This document shows positions 43,266 to 51,255 of a DNA stretch of 64,000 nucleotides, piece by piece. Both the position numbers and the translations under genes were made by a program. Within the stretch, counting starts at the first letter, position 1. The number at the start of each line of letters is the position of its first letter. The DNA lies in assembly GCA_900318255.1 (NCBI GenBank), contig ONJX01000006.1, forward strand, positions 44,162 through 108,161. Direction: 5' to 3'. The notes under the pieces are model-generated. The model made no database searches. It had not been told where the DNA came from and worked only from the letters and a program-made list of their open reading frames with translations. The DNA is from an uncultured Prevotellaceae bacterium (GTDB lineage: Bacteria > Bacteroidota > Bacteroidia > Bacteroidales > Muribaculaceae).

Positions 43266-43745
43266 ATGGAATTCAGACCAATGCGCCGAGTGCGCCAGCA
43301 GCTCACAACTGAGGACTGCGAAGAAATATTGAGAAATGCCACTTCGGGCACGCTGGCTGTGCTTGGTGACGGTGGTTATCCCTATGCTGTGCCCTTGAGC
43401 TTCGTCTATGCCGATGGAGTCATATATTTCCACAGCGCTAAAAGTGGTCACAAGATTGATGCGATCAAAGCCCAAGACAAGGCATCGTTTTGCGTCATTG
43501 CCAAAGACGAGATTCATGGTGAGGAGTATACGACCTACTTCCGCAGCGTTATAGCCTTCGGACGAATAACAATTGTCTCCTCTCCTGACGATAAACTTGA
43601 AGGAGCAAAGCTCTTAGGCCGCAAGTATAATCCAGGCGATGAGATAGGTCTTGCAAGAGAAATTGAGAAAGGCCTCGCCCACATGGAACTGCTCCGTCTC
43701 GACATCGAGCATCTCACAGGCAAACAAGCTATCGAGCTACTTTAG
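43266..43745 (+). CDS. Pyridoxamine-5'-phosphate-oxidase-fold protein, NimA-like
   Basis: A 159-aa FMN-binding split-barrel protein. MEFRPMRRVRQQL at the N-terminus, LAVLGDGGYPYAVPLSFVY, YFHSAKSGHKIDAIK and VIAFGRITIV match the NimA group (PNPOx-like), whose members can reduce 5-nitroimidazoles to amines. Most chromosomal relatives have unproven function, so resistance cannot be claimed. I use ATG 43266, 9 nt after AAAAAGGA, rather than ATG 43254 which has no room for a ribosome-binding site. Confidence 0.82.
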   Translation: MEFRPMRRVRQQLTTEDCEEILRNATSGTLAVLGDGGYPYAVPLSFVYADGVIYFHSAKSGHKIDAIKAQDKASFCVIAKDEIHGEEYTTYFRSVIAFGRITIVSSPDDKLEGAKLLGRKYNPGDEIGLAREIEKGLAHMELLRLDIEHLTGKQAIELL

Positions 43746-43766
43746 ACACAAAATAATAAACATCAA

Positions 43767-43802
43767 GCGGTTGGTTAACCTTTTATCAGGTTGATCAGCC
43801 GC
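43767..43802. terminator. Bidirectional terminator hairpin
   Basis: GCGGTTGGTTAACC (43767-43780) pairs with GGTTGATCAGCCGC (43789-43802) using two or three non-Watson-Crick pairs. It lies between the convergent NimA-like and DUF5131 genes, with T-rich bases on the plus side. Confidence 0.6.
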
Positions 43803-43818
43803 ATTTCTTTTTCAGTGA

Positions 43819-44724
43819 TCATTCTTGAACATCCACTTGTTGAATTGATTTGTTGTTATCGCATGCTCCGCAATTGCTGCAGCCATTGCAGGTCATCTTG
43901 CTGCCGCATGTGGCGCAATGAGCACGGAAAAATGGTTCAGGCGAGATGATATCTGTTCCGAACAGGGTGCTTTCAGGCATTCTCAGCAAACGATGTACTT
44001 GCCGCCCTTGATAACTTAGACCTGAGAGGAAAGCCTGCTGACTCTGAATGCGTTTGTTCGGTATTCGGTAGGTCTTGCCGTCCTTGACAAAGACAGTGCC
44101 CGTTTCAATGAAATTGAAAGTCACGTCATTTTGGCGGCATTGGTCACTCAGTTGTTTTACCCATTCATAGTGGCACTCACGCGCCCCATCATAGTTCTCG
44201 CCGCCACAAAGCACTTCTTCTATAAGTCCAGTTCTCAAGTATATTTCAGCATCTATAGGACCGATGTAGGGAGCAGCCATGAATCCACGGTGCTTAGCTG
44301 GTGTGTCGATAAGAATAGGCAGCCTTTCGTCGGCCCTCACTTGATTCTCGGTGGTCACGTTGATCATCACATTATCATAGCCCTCGCCCCAGTCTTTTGG
44401 AAGACAGGTGGAAAAGCGCTGTGGACGCTTGGTGAGCAGTCGAAAGAAAATATCTGGCCGCTGTCGGATAATACTCCATGCTTCATCGCGCCACGGGTCG
44501 GCTTCCTCTACAAAGAAGTCGGTTGATAGTCCCACATAGAGCGTCATGCCAGAGGGTAACTTGAATTGCCCATTGCGCTTGCGCTGAATGGGTAAGGTGA
44601 AGTTCTCCGTGCGGAAGACGTGTGAAGTATCAAGACCGCGCTTGCGGTCAAGGAAGTACATATAGCAATGTGCACAGCCCTCACTCACTTTATGGCAACC
44701 ATGCCAGGGATTCCAGATAATCAT
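43819..44724 (-). CDS. DUF5131 (phage Gp37/Gp68-like) protein
   Basis: A 301-aa protein starting IIWNPWHGCHKVSEGCAHCY. The spacing Cys10-x6-Cys17-x2-Cys20 is the DUF5131 signature and suggests a radical SAM-like iron-sulfur site. The C-terminal tail is very rich in cysteine (CATCGSKMTCNGCSNCGAC) and probably binds zinc. Family members occur in phages and islands; the reaction is unknown. I use ATG 44724; an upstream TTG (44742) would overlap the aldo/keto reductase gene by 4 bp. Confidence 0.8.
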   Translation of the reverse strand: MIIWNPWHGCHKVSEGCAHCYMYFLDRKRGLDTSHVFRTENFTLPIQRKRNGQFKLPSGMTLYVGLSTDFFVEEADPWRDEAWSIIRQRPDIFFRLLTKRPQRFSTCLPKDWGEGYDNVMINVTTENQVRADERLPILIDTPAKHRGFMAAPYIGPIDAEIYLRTGLIEEVLCGGENYDGARECHYEWVKQLSDQCRQNDVTFNFIETGTVFVKDGKTYRIPNKRIQSQQAFLSGLSYQGRQVHRLLRMPESTLFGTDIISPEPFFRAHCATCGSKMTCNGCSNCGACDNNKSIQQVDVQE

Positions 44725-44738
44725 TTCAATTGCCCATT

Positions 44739-45563
44739 TCAAACTTTATAAGTTAGAGCATCTGATGGCCATCCAGTCACATTTCGTCCAGTATCAAGCC
44801 GTCGTATAGCTTTTAAGTCATCATCAGTCAGGGTGAAGTCAAAGAGATCTATGTTCTCAATCATCCTATCCTTATGGGTGGTTTTGGGAATGATGATTAC
44901 TCCATTCTGTATCAAGAACTTCAATGCAACTTGGGCTGATGTCTTGCCATATTTCTCACCAATGCTAACCAAAGTCTTGCTCTTGAAGATACTGTTTCTG
45001 CCTTCGGCCAATGGACTCCAAGCCTCCAGCGCCACGTTGTATGGCTTCAAGTAATCCAGCATTTCCCGCTGCTGATAAAGCACATGTGTCTCGCACTGAT
45101 TCACAACGGGCATTACTTTAGCGTCATTGGCTATTTCAGGAAATGTATTGGGGTAAAAGTTTGATACACCAATAGCCTTGAACATGCCTTGCTCATATAG
45201 CTCCTCGAGTGTATGCCACATGACGGCAGGATTCCCCACGGGCCAGTGAATCAGCATCAAGTCCACATAGTCAAGGCCAAGTTGCTTCATGGAATGGTCA
45301 ACTGTAAGCAGGGTTTCTTCCCTTGTGTAGCACGAATCACATATCTTGGTTGTGATGAACAATTCTTCACGGGAAACACCACATGCCCGAACTGCATCCC
45401 CAACGCCTTTCTCATTGTAATACATAGCAGCTGTGTCGATGCTCCGATAGCCTACCGATATTGCATCTTCTACAACCCGCTGCGTTTCCCTCTCAGAGAT
45501 ATTATAGACACCCAGGCCTACTATCGGCATTTTCAGGCCATTATTTAAAGTTTTGTATTCCAT
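44739..45563 (-). CDS. Aldo/keto reductase
   Basis: A 274-aa NADPH-dependent reductase of the AKR superfamily. The catalytic tetrad is visible: Asp in RSIDTAAMYYNE (with Tyr), Lys in LFITTKI, His in MLIHWPVG. The C-terminal cofactor loop IIPKTTHKDRMIENIDLFDF is typical of AKR5-type enzymes acting on keto acids such as 2,5-diketogluconate. It precedes the DUF5131 gene on the same strand by 14 bp. The true substrate is not predictable. Confidence 0.92.
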   Translation of the reverse strand: MEYKTLNNGLKMPIVGLGVYNISERETQRVVEDAISVGYRSIDTAAMYYNEKGVGDAVRACGVSREELFITTKICDSCYTREETLLTVDHSMKQLGLDYVDLMLIHWPVGNPAVMWHTLEELYEQGMFKAIGVSNFYPNTFPEIANDAKVMPVVNQCETHVLYQQREMLDYLKPYNVALEAWSPLAEGRNSIFKSKTLVSIGEKYGKTSAQVALKFLIQNGVIIIPKTTHKDRMIENIDLFDFTLTDDDLKAIRRLDTGRNVTGWPSDALTYKV

Positions 45564-45587
45564 AGTAAATAAGTGAATCTTTTAATG

Positions 45588-47051
45588 TTATGCATCAACG
45601 AGGGTTAGAGGTAGTTTGGTCTTGAGTTTTTTAACAATGTCGTTGATGATGGCCATATTCTTTCCATCGTTACGAGTGAGAAGCTTGGCTCTTATATCGT
45701 CAACTCCTTCATTTTTGCAGAACTCCATAACGCTGAATCCTACTGAACCGTTTTCTTCTACCAGTGCCTTAATTTTGTCATAGGCGAGCATCATTTTAAT
45801 ATATTCCTTGAGATTGTTACGAGAAACGTTCAAGAACTTTATAGTCCTCCAGAATGATATCTGCACTCCCGCCTCATTGAAATCTTTAGCCCATTTCATT
45901 TCGAGATAAGCATAATATAATAAACTTGCTCCTAATGTGGCAATTGCTGTTTCTCGTGACTTGCCTGCAATAGAACCATAGTGAATCTTTTCAAGCTCTT
46001 TTTTGAGATCGGGCCAGATAATCTCCTCAATCTTTACACCTATGCTCTCTTCGGGGCAATCCTCGATATTTCGAAGCCATGAACCATTTTTTCTGCCTAC
46101 CCCTGATGATTTTTTCACTGTGGCCTCAGCAGGATGTTGTGATTCGTCTTGTGGTGGATTCACCTTTTCAAGAAACTCCTTTGCATAACGTACTCTCAAG
46201 TCTTGTTCTCCAAATTCTTCAGTCCATTGGGTTATCTGGCTTTCAATATCAACCTGCTGGGCTTCGACTAAAAAATGAATATAACCTCTATAATAGTACC
46301 TCTCTTGAAGACTGGGATAGTATTTATCTCCCTTATCAAACAGGCGTTGCAACTTCTCACGCTCGGCTGTAGTGTAGGTTGACTCGTAGCAGAAATAAAG
46401 GAAATACTGTGACAGCAGAACGGTCTCATCATTTGCTACAGAAGAGTTGATGTTGTTACGTTTCAGTCCGCTCTGAATAGGTTGGGTGTGCCTTTCAAGA
46501 GCTTCTTTAGTTGAATCTTCTTCGCCAGTCTCATAGGCATAATCCATGAGTGTTGTAATCTCAAGGTCGGTTTGAAGTAATTTGCAAATCCTCAACATGT
46601 CGCCAATCTCGTGGTTATGTTCAAAGCATAGACTTGTAAAAGTATCGCAGTCGTTTTCCAAAACAGCATGGTCGAATGCAGCTTGGTTATCAACAAATGA
46701 GAGAATGGTGTTCCGGAAATCAGTAGGCAGGAACCTTAAAATTTCAAAAGCATATTTAGCCGATGTGATGTTGAAGTCAACAGTAAAGTTCTTGATATAT
46801 GTCCTAATGTAATCGCGGTCGAATACAAGCATGTGGAAGAAATTGAGCATATATAGAGGCTTTACTATTTCATTAAAATAGCATTCCTGGATGTCTTGAT
46901 TGGTGAATGACTGGCTATTGTCGGTATCATAGATTTCATGCCAAGACTCAATTTTTGCCTTAATGCTCTTAGGGAACGATCTTTCCAGATATTCGTCTTC
47001 GTGAGCTATATCCTGTTTTATGCCCTTCAAAATTTCTTCGGCTGTTCTCAT
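45588..47051 (-). CDS. Unknown 487-aa island protein
   Basis: A helical, charged, soluble protein without a signal peptide. The C-terminal third (IEEIIWPDLKKELEKIHYGS; ETAIATLGASLLYYAYLEMKWA; VQISFWRTIKFLNVSRNNLKEYIKMM) resembles uncharacterised proteins of Bacteroidetes mobile elements (a DUF6043-like match is possible but from memory). No catalytic motif seen. It is read from its own -7 box TACCTTTG (complement of 47092-47099) and is divergent from the LRR gene across 277 bp with an operator-like palindrome. Confidence 0.6.
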   Translation of the reverse strand: MRTAEEILKGIKQDIAHEDEYLERSFPKSIKAKIESWHEIYDTDNSQSFTNQDIQECYFNEIVKPLYMLNFFHMLVFDRDYIRTYIKNFTVDFNITSAKYAFEILRFLPTDFRNTILSFVDNQAAFDHAVLENDCDTFTSLCFEHNHEIGDMLRICKLLQTDLEITTLMDYAYETGEEDSTKEALERHTQPIQSGLKRNNINSSVANDETVLLSQYFLYFCYESTYTTAEREKLQRLFDKGDKYYPSLQERYYYRGYIHFLVEAQQVDIESQITQWTEEFGEQDLRVRYAKEFLEKVNPPQDESQHPAEATVKKSSGVGRKNGSWLRNIEDCPEESIGVKIEEIIWPDLKKELEKIHYGSIAGKSRETAIATLGASLLYYAYLEMKWAKDFNEAGVQISFWRTIKFLNVSRNNLKEYIKMMLAYDKIKALVEENGSVGFSVMEFCKNEGVDDIRAKLLTRNDGKNMAIINDIVKKLKTKLPLTLVDA

Positions 47052-47091
47052 GTTATGGTGCTAATTACTATGGTTATGCAATTTGATGCTT

Positions 47092-47151
47092 CAAAGGTAC
47101 AAATTACAGACGATTTTCTAAGCATATTTATGACAGAAATTAGTTTCTGTC
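47092..47151. promoter_or_regulatory. Divergent control region with -7 box and operator-like palindrome
   Basis: TACCTTTG on the minus strand (47092-47099) fits a -7 box for the 487-aa gene. Just upstream is the palindrome GACAGAAA-TTAG-TTTCTGTC (47132-47151), placed where a repressor could block that promoter. Confidence 0.5.
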
Positions 47152-47328
47152 AAAATTCAACATTCCCATCAAAGAAAAACAATCCAATATAATGGGCTGA
47201 TATCCTGCTGTTTGCAAAAAAGATGATTTTTTTCTTGACAAGAATTCAACGTAGCCTGTCAAAAGCCTCCATTTCTCCCTATTAGTGAAAGCCGACGCGA
47301 CGTTGCTGAGGCATAAAAATTTAAAGAA

Positions 47329-48264
47329 ATGAAAACTAAAAAATTTACTACCCACGCAGGATGCGTGAAGACAGAAAACCGACAGAGTGTGGACCTGGAG
47401 TTGAATCCAGCTCTCGTAAAGTTAGAAATGTTGAACAAATGCGCAGGCAACTTTACAAGCTTGCAGAAGTACTACAAGGAGAACTTGGCGGACTTCGAAA
47501 ACAGCGTAATCTCTCCTGAAGAAATCTGGATTCTTCAAGAGGTGTTCTACGAGAAGCTCATGGCTTTAGAGGAGCTTAATCCGCTCAAAGAGGATGTTGA
47601 GCAAGCGTATGAGGTGAAAGATGTAGCCCCATTCTCCTACATGGGCATGAAGTCACTGAAAGAGGTTGAGTTGGCTGACGATTTTGTCCCAGGCCATGGT
47701 TACGGAGTTAAGCAAGTGTTGCCATTCAGTTTTACTAAGTCTTCACTTGAGAAGATAAGTGTTCCTGACTGCTGTGATTTTATCGGCGCTTTCGCCTTTG
47801 CAGGCACTAACCTCAAAGAAATTGACCTAACACCTATTAATCGCACTGGTTTAATTGTCCAACAAGGAGCATTCATGGACTGCAAGTTTCTTGTGAGTGT
47901 TCTTGGAATGCATGATCTGGACATTGACCGACGTGAGTTTGAAGGATGCATCTCATTGGCCGAGATAGAAGTCTCAGATGATCTTTTCAAAATCAGCAAT
48001 CGAGCATTCAAGGGATGTAAGTCGCTAACACACTTCGTGTTCCCCGAGTCTCTTCTTGAGTTGGATGATGAAGCGTTTGCAGGTTGCTCGAAACTTGAAC
48101 GAGTGATATTCTTAGGCAGTTCTCTGGAACTGTTTGGCAACGATGTTTTTACCGGTTGTCCAATAAATGAAGTAATCGTTCCCGAAGGCTATCGAGAATT
48201 TTATGAGGGTATTTTGCCAAGCAGTTTGGCTTCTGTAATTGTTGAATCTAATGATAACCAATAA
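47329..48264 (+). CDS. BspA-type leucine-rich-repeat protein without export signal
   Basis: A 311-aa protein. Residues ~100-300 hold LRR_5/BspA repeats with the usual pattern (FEGCISLAEIEVSDDLFKI; FKGCKSLTHFVFPESLLELD; FAGCSKLERVIF; FTGCPINEVIVPEGY). BspA proteins are normally surface proteins, but this one has no signal peptide or lipobox, so it should stay in the cytoplasm. It starts a plus-strand group with a small membrane protein and a RecA-fold ATPase. Confidence 0.75.
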   Translation: MKTKKFTTHAGCVKTENRQSVDLELNPALVKLEMLNKCAGNFTSLQKYYKENLADFENSVISPEEIWILQEVFYEKLMALEELNPLKEDVEQAYEVKDVAPFSYMGMKSLKEVELADDFVPGHGYGVKQVLPFSFTKSSLEKISVPDCCDFIGAFAFAGTNLKEIDLTPINRTGLIVQQGAFMDCKFLVSVLGMHDLDIDRREFEGCISLAEIEVSDDLFKISNRAFKGCKSLTHFVFPESLLELDDEAFAGCSKLERVIFLGSSLELFGNDVFTGCPINEVIVPEGYREFYEGILPSSLASVIVESNDNQ

Positions 48265-48272
48265 TTTCTATT

Positions 48273-48452
48273 ATGACAAAAAAAGCGAATTATGACATTC
48301 ACGAGGTCAAGGACCTTGTTAGTGCACGCATTGAGCCGGCGAAACAGGCACAAGTGAGAACAATCGTTTTGCTCGCAGCAGCAACTTGTGTGGCGAAACT
48401 AGTTAAGAACATTTTAAAACATCAAGATTATGGCACTGTTTGGAATTCCTAA
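48273..48452 (+). CDS. Small 59-aa protein with one hydrophobic segment
   Basis: ATG 48273 to TAA 48452 codes for MTKKANYDIHEVKDLVSARI followed by a hydrophobic stretch IVLLAAATCVAKLV. It begins 8 bp after the LRR gene stop and overlaps the ATPase gene by 23 bp, a coupled arrangement that favours a real gene. The ATPase also has an N-terminal membrane segment, so the two may meet in the membrane (inference). Confidence 0.55.
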   Translation: MTKKANYDIHEVKDLVSARIEPAKQAQVRTIVLLAAATCVAKLVKNILKHQDYGTVWNS

Positions 48453-49815
48453 AGATCTCAAAGATTTGATGAATAGCAAAAAACCAGGAGTTGCTCTTGC
48501 ACTTCTTGCAGCTGGCACCTTAATATATCATGGCATTAAGGCGGGATGCAGGTCATTGGGCGACTATTTCGAAGAGAAGGCTAAAAGAAAGACCAACAAA
48601 ATGCAGGCTGATAGAATGACTGAGTTTGAGAACCTCAAATTTGAACATCGTAAGGCTGAGCGTACTGAGAAGGAGGAGTATGCAAGGCGTAGACGTCAAG
48701 AGTCTAAATCAAGCCAGGAGACAACCATGACTCCTGAGGAAGTTTATACTCCCAAAGGGCGGTCACTCGGTGAGCAAATCAAAGATTGTGTTGCTGAGTT
48801 GAGATGCTTGGTGGATGGAATGATCGAGTTAGGCGGTTTCTTTATTCTGCTTGGCATGGAGAAAATTGGCAAGTCAACATTCCTTATGCAACTGGCAATA
48901 GCGATAGCAAACGGTACAAACTACGAATTCCTCCCTCAGGAAGAGCAGAAGACTCATTCTCCACTGAAAGTGCTCTATATCGACCTTGAGATGAAGATAA
49001 GAGAGCTAAAAAAGCGCTTGAAAAACATTGCTATTCCAACCAATTTGCTATGGGAGTCAGAAATAAACAATATAGGTTCTCTCATCAGCTATATTCGTGA
49101 GAACATTAAAGGCTGCACTGAATGCGTAGTTATTCTTGACAATTTGAAGAAGATGGCAGAAAATTCCACCAACCACCATGAGATATCTAGTATCTTCAAA
49201 GCACTCCAGGATCTTCAAAAAGAGTTGAGTCATGAAGGTATAACACTTACAATAATTGTGGCAAACCACACTGTAAAGGGGTATGATAAATACAAGTCAA
49301 TCTCAACTTCTTATGCAGCCAGTTCGGTCGAGATCTCTCAATTCTCAACGGGAATGATTGCCATTGCTCCTGCAAAAGATGGAATGACCATGATAAAGAA
49401 AGTCACTTCACGCAATTTTCCAAACGACGATACCGTGTTGGTGGTCGAGATGGTTCAAGAGCCTTTTCAGCATTTCAAGTACGTGAAGACCTGTAGCGAG
49501 GCAGAGGCTCTACCAATCGAGACTAAGGCTTGCAAGGAGTCCAGTATGGTAGAAGACGACTGCTGCGACGAAATGGACAACCCATCATGTCAGAAAATCT
49601 ACAACGCTTTTGCTGAGCGAGGCTTAGATGAGCAAAGTATAGCTGATGTTCTTAACCTTGATGAAGGAGGTCAGATGGTCAAGCTTAATGAACTAGGTGT
49701 TACGCAAGAAAAGATTGGCGAGATCTATGGCTACAGTCGTGAAACTGTTAATAAAAAGAGCCAAGATTGGAAGAGAGTTAATGGCATTGTTAAACGGCCC
49801 AAAAAGGTCAGCTAA
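48430..49815 (+). CDS. RepA-like RecA-fold ATPase with C-terminal HTH
   Basis: A 461-aa protein. Residues ~19-37 are hydrophobic (GVALALLAAGTLIYHG), ~45-95 a charged coiled part, and ~110-360 a RecA/DnaB-like ATPase of the AAA_25 (RepA) type: Walker A GMEKIGKST (142-150), VLYIDLEMKIRELKKRL, Walker B CVVILDNLKKM. Residues ~420-455 form a helix-turn-helix (TQEKIGEIYGYSRETVNKKS). RepA-like helicases unwind origins of plasmids and integrative elements; with the primase and the direct repeats downstream it suggests self-replication of the island. The membrane-like N-terminus is unusual for RepA. Confidence 0.7.
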   Translation: MALFGIPKDLKDLMNSKKPGVALALLAAGTLIYHGIKAGCRSLGDYFEEKAKRKTNKMQADRMTEFENLKFEHRKAERTEKEEYARRRRQESKSSQETTMTPEEVYTPKGRSLGEQIKDCVAELRCLVDGMIELGGFFILLGMEKIGKSTFLMQLAIAIANGTNYEFLPQEEQKTHSPLKVLYIDLEMKIRELKKRLKNIAIPTNLLWESEINNIGSLISYIRENIKGCTECVVILDNLKKMAENSTNHHEISSIFKALQDLQKELSHEGITLTIIVANHTVKGYDKYKSISTSYAASSVEISQFSTGMIAIAPAKDGMTMIKKVTSRNFPNDDTVLVVEMVQEPFQHFKYVKTCSEAEALPIETKACKESSMVEDDCCDEMDNPSCQKIYNAFAERGLDEQSIADVLNLDEGGQMVKLNELGVTQEKIGEIYGYSRETVNKKSQDWKRVNGIVKRPKKVS

Positions 49816-50145
49816 ACGAGCAAATTAGCAGAAGACCCAGGCGTGTTGTCTCAAGTGCCACTTGCAAAGTCTAAGTGTCCACCTGAAGAAAGAGCGTAAT
49901 AAAGCATGAAAGGAGGAGCTGGAATTCATTTGAGTCCCGGCTTCTCTATTTTTGCCCCATGAAAGCGTTGAAACCAATTGTTAGTGTACCCGTAATATTA
50001 ATCAAAAACTAGCCAGGAATCTAAAATCCTGTTGAATTCTTATTAGTGTATGTTTATAAAGACAAAGACATTATGAAGAATTTAAAAAAATTACAATTAG
50101 TAGGTGTTTGCACCTCCTTAAGGTGCATTAAAGATTTTTGTTTTT
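49816..50145 (+). other. Gap with a possible leader peptide and hairpin
   Basis: No large gene. A 26-codon frame (ATG 50073 to TAA 50153; MKNLKKLQLVGVCTSLRCIK...) overlaps the next gene start by 8 bp. Inside it is the hairpin TGCACCT-CCTTA-AGGTGCA (50109-50127). This could be a leader-type control of the HNH gene or chance. Confidence 0.35.
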
Positions 50146-50889
50146 ATGGCTAAAGAAATCATTATTCAAGGAAAGAATTGTAGGCATTATTATGCCGGAG
50201 GGATTTGGGTCTCAAAAGATGGAACACTGGCGGCCCAAGCAGGAAAAAATGATTATGATTACAAAATTCTTGCTATTCAAGAAAACGATAACGGGAAATT
50301 TGTAACAAACATTTTCGGTATTAAGGTTTCAATAGCTTATGCCGTGATGAAATGTTTCGGGAGGCCAGAGCCTAATGATGGAAAACGACATGTGATAAGG
50401 CACAAGGATGGCGACTTGAGAAACTGTGAGTCGAGCAATCTTGAATGGATTGTAGAACCCTACCATCACAACAGTGCACCGTCAATTGACCTGACATATA
50501 AAGGTATAACTTTTACAGTACATAAGAGTGGTGAAGTCTCTTTCAACAATCAGGTCTTAACTGTTTGTGACTATGTCTTTGACGCTCGTCAGGGTCTCAA
50601 TGTGTGTGTGGAACCATACATCACACTTGCAAGCAGTAATGGTAACATCAACTTGGGACTTGACTCAATTATGGCAACTGCAGGCTATATCAATGGCGAC
50701 AATACAGTGCTGAGATATCCTGAAATCTTACACCGAGACAATGACTGGAAAAACTTTGCTAGCGACAATCTCGAGTGGGTGGAAATTCTGGACCGTAGGT
50801 TCAATGATTATCAGTTGCAGAAGCAAGCTGACAGGCATCAACGCAATGTTGAAATAAACCCTGGAAAGACCATCCCTGTAGATATGTAA
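50146..50889 (+). CDS. HNH-endonuclease-like protein with two repeats
   Basis: A 247-aa protein. Residues ~60-105 form an HNH_3-like motif (VMKCFGRPEPNDGKRHVIRH, KDGDLRNCESSNLEWI) with His82, His86, Asp88 and Asn98. A second, weaker copy near 190-225 (LHRDNDWKNFASDNLEWVE) lacks the first histidines, so only the first unit can be catalytic. Such HNH proteins are common in phages and mobile elements, where they nick or cut DNA. It lies between the RepA-like gene and the direct-repeat region. Confidence 0.7.
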   Translation: MAKEIIIQGKNCRHYYAGGIWVSKDGTLAAQAGKNDYDYKILAIQENDNGKFVTNIFGIKVSIAYAVMKCFGRPEPNDGKRHVIRHKDGDLRNCESSNLEWIVEPYHHNSAPSIDLTYKGITFTVHKSGEVSFNNQVLTVCDYVFDARQGLNVCVEPYITLASSNGNINLGLDSIMATAGYINGDNTVLRYPEILHRDNDWKNFASDNLEWVEILDRRFNDYQLQKQADRHQRNVEINPGKTIPVDM

Positions 50890-51021
50890 TTCCTACAATA
50901 CTACCTTTACTTATCTAAAATCAGCGCCCATTATGTTCAAAAGTGTGAAATCTGTGGCATAATGGGTTTAGGCAGCTGGCGGCAATAGCCAAAGGCTGCC
51001 ATTTTTTTCTCAATTGTAATA

Positions 51022-51170
51022 GTGTTTCAAAAATGCCGTTTTTCTCATTCTACTATAATATATAGAGTAATAAAAGTGTTTCAAAAATGACGTTTTTCTC
51101 ATTCTACTATAATATATAGAGTAATAAAAGTGTATCAAAATTGCCCGTTTTTCTCATTCTACTATAATAG
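51022..51170. repeat. Three 54-bp direct repeats, candidate iterons
   Basis: Copies start at 51022, 51076 and 51130 (the last is incomplete). Each reads GTGTTTCAAAAATG(C/A)CGTT then a conserved AT-rich TACTATAATATATAGAGTA part. The copies follow each other without spacers, so this is not CRISPR. They lie between an HNH gene and the primase-like gene. A stem GTAGTTGT/ACAACTAC follows at ~51174-51194. Confidence 0.8.
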
Positions 51171-51209
51171 TAGTAGTTGTCAATAACAACTACCTAACGC
51201 TTTAGGAAA

Positions 51210-51253
51210 ATAACCCCAGGAGAATATCTTTAAAGAGATATTCACCTGGTTAT
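51210..51253. terminator. Long hairpin at the end of the primase-like gene
   Basis: ATAACC, AGG and GAATATCT pair with AGATATTC, CCT and GGTTAT around a TTAA-rich loop, giving a stem of ~20 bp. It directly follows the minus-strand gene end (51256). There is no T-tract, so it may also be a replication or RNA structure. Confidence 0.6.
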
Positions 51254-51255
51254 AT

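Noticed and set aside
43266..43745. Calling the NimA-like gene a nitroimidazole-resistance gene
   Set aside because: The fold is shared by many flavoproteins of unknown role; sequence alone does not show resistance.
51022..51170. CRISPR array
   Set aside because: The 54-bp copies are contiguous with no unique spacers and no cas genes nearby.
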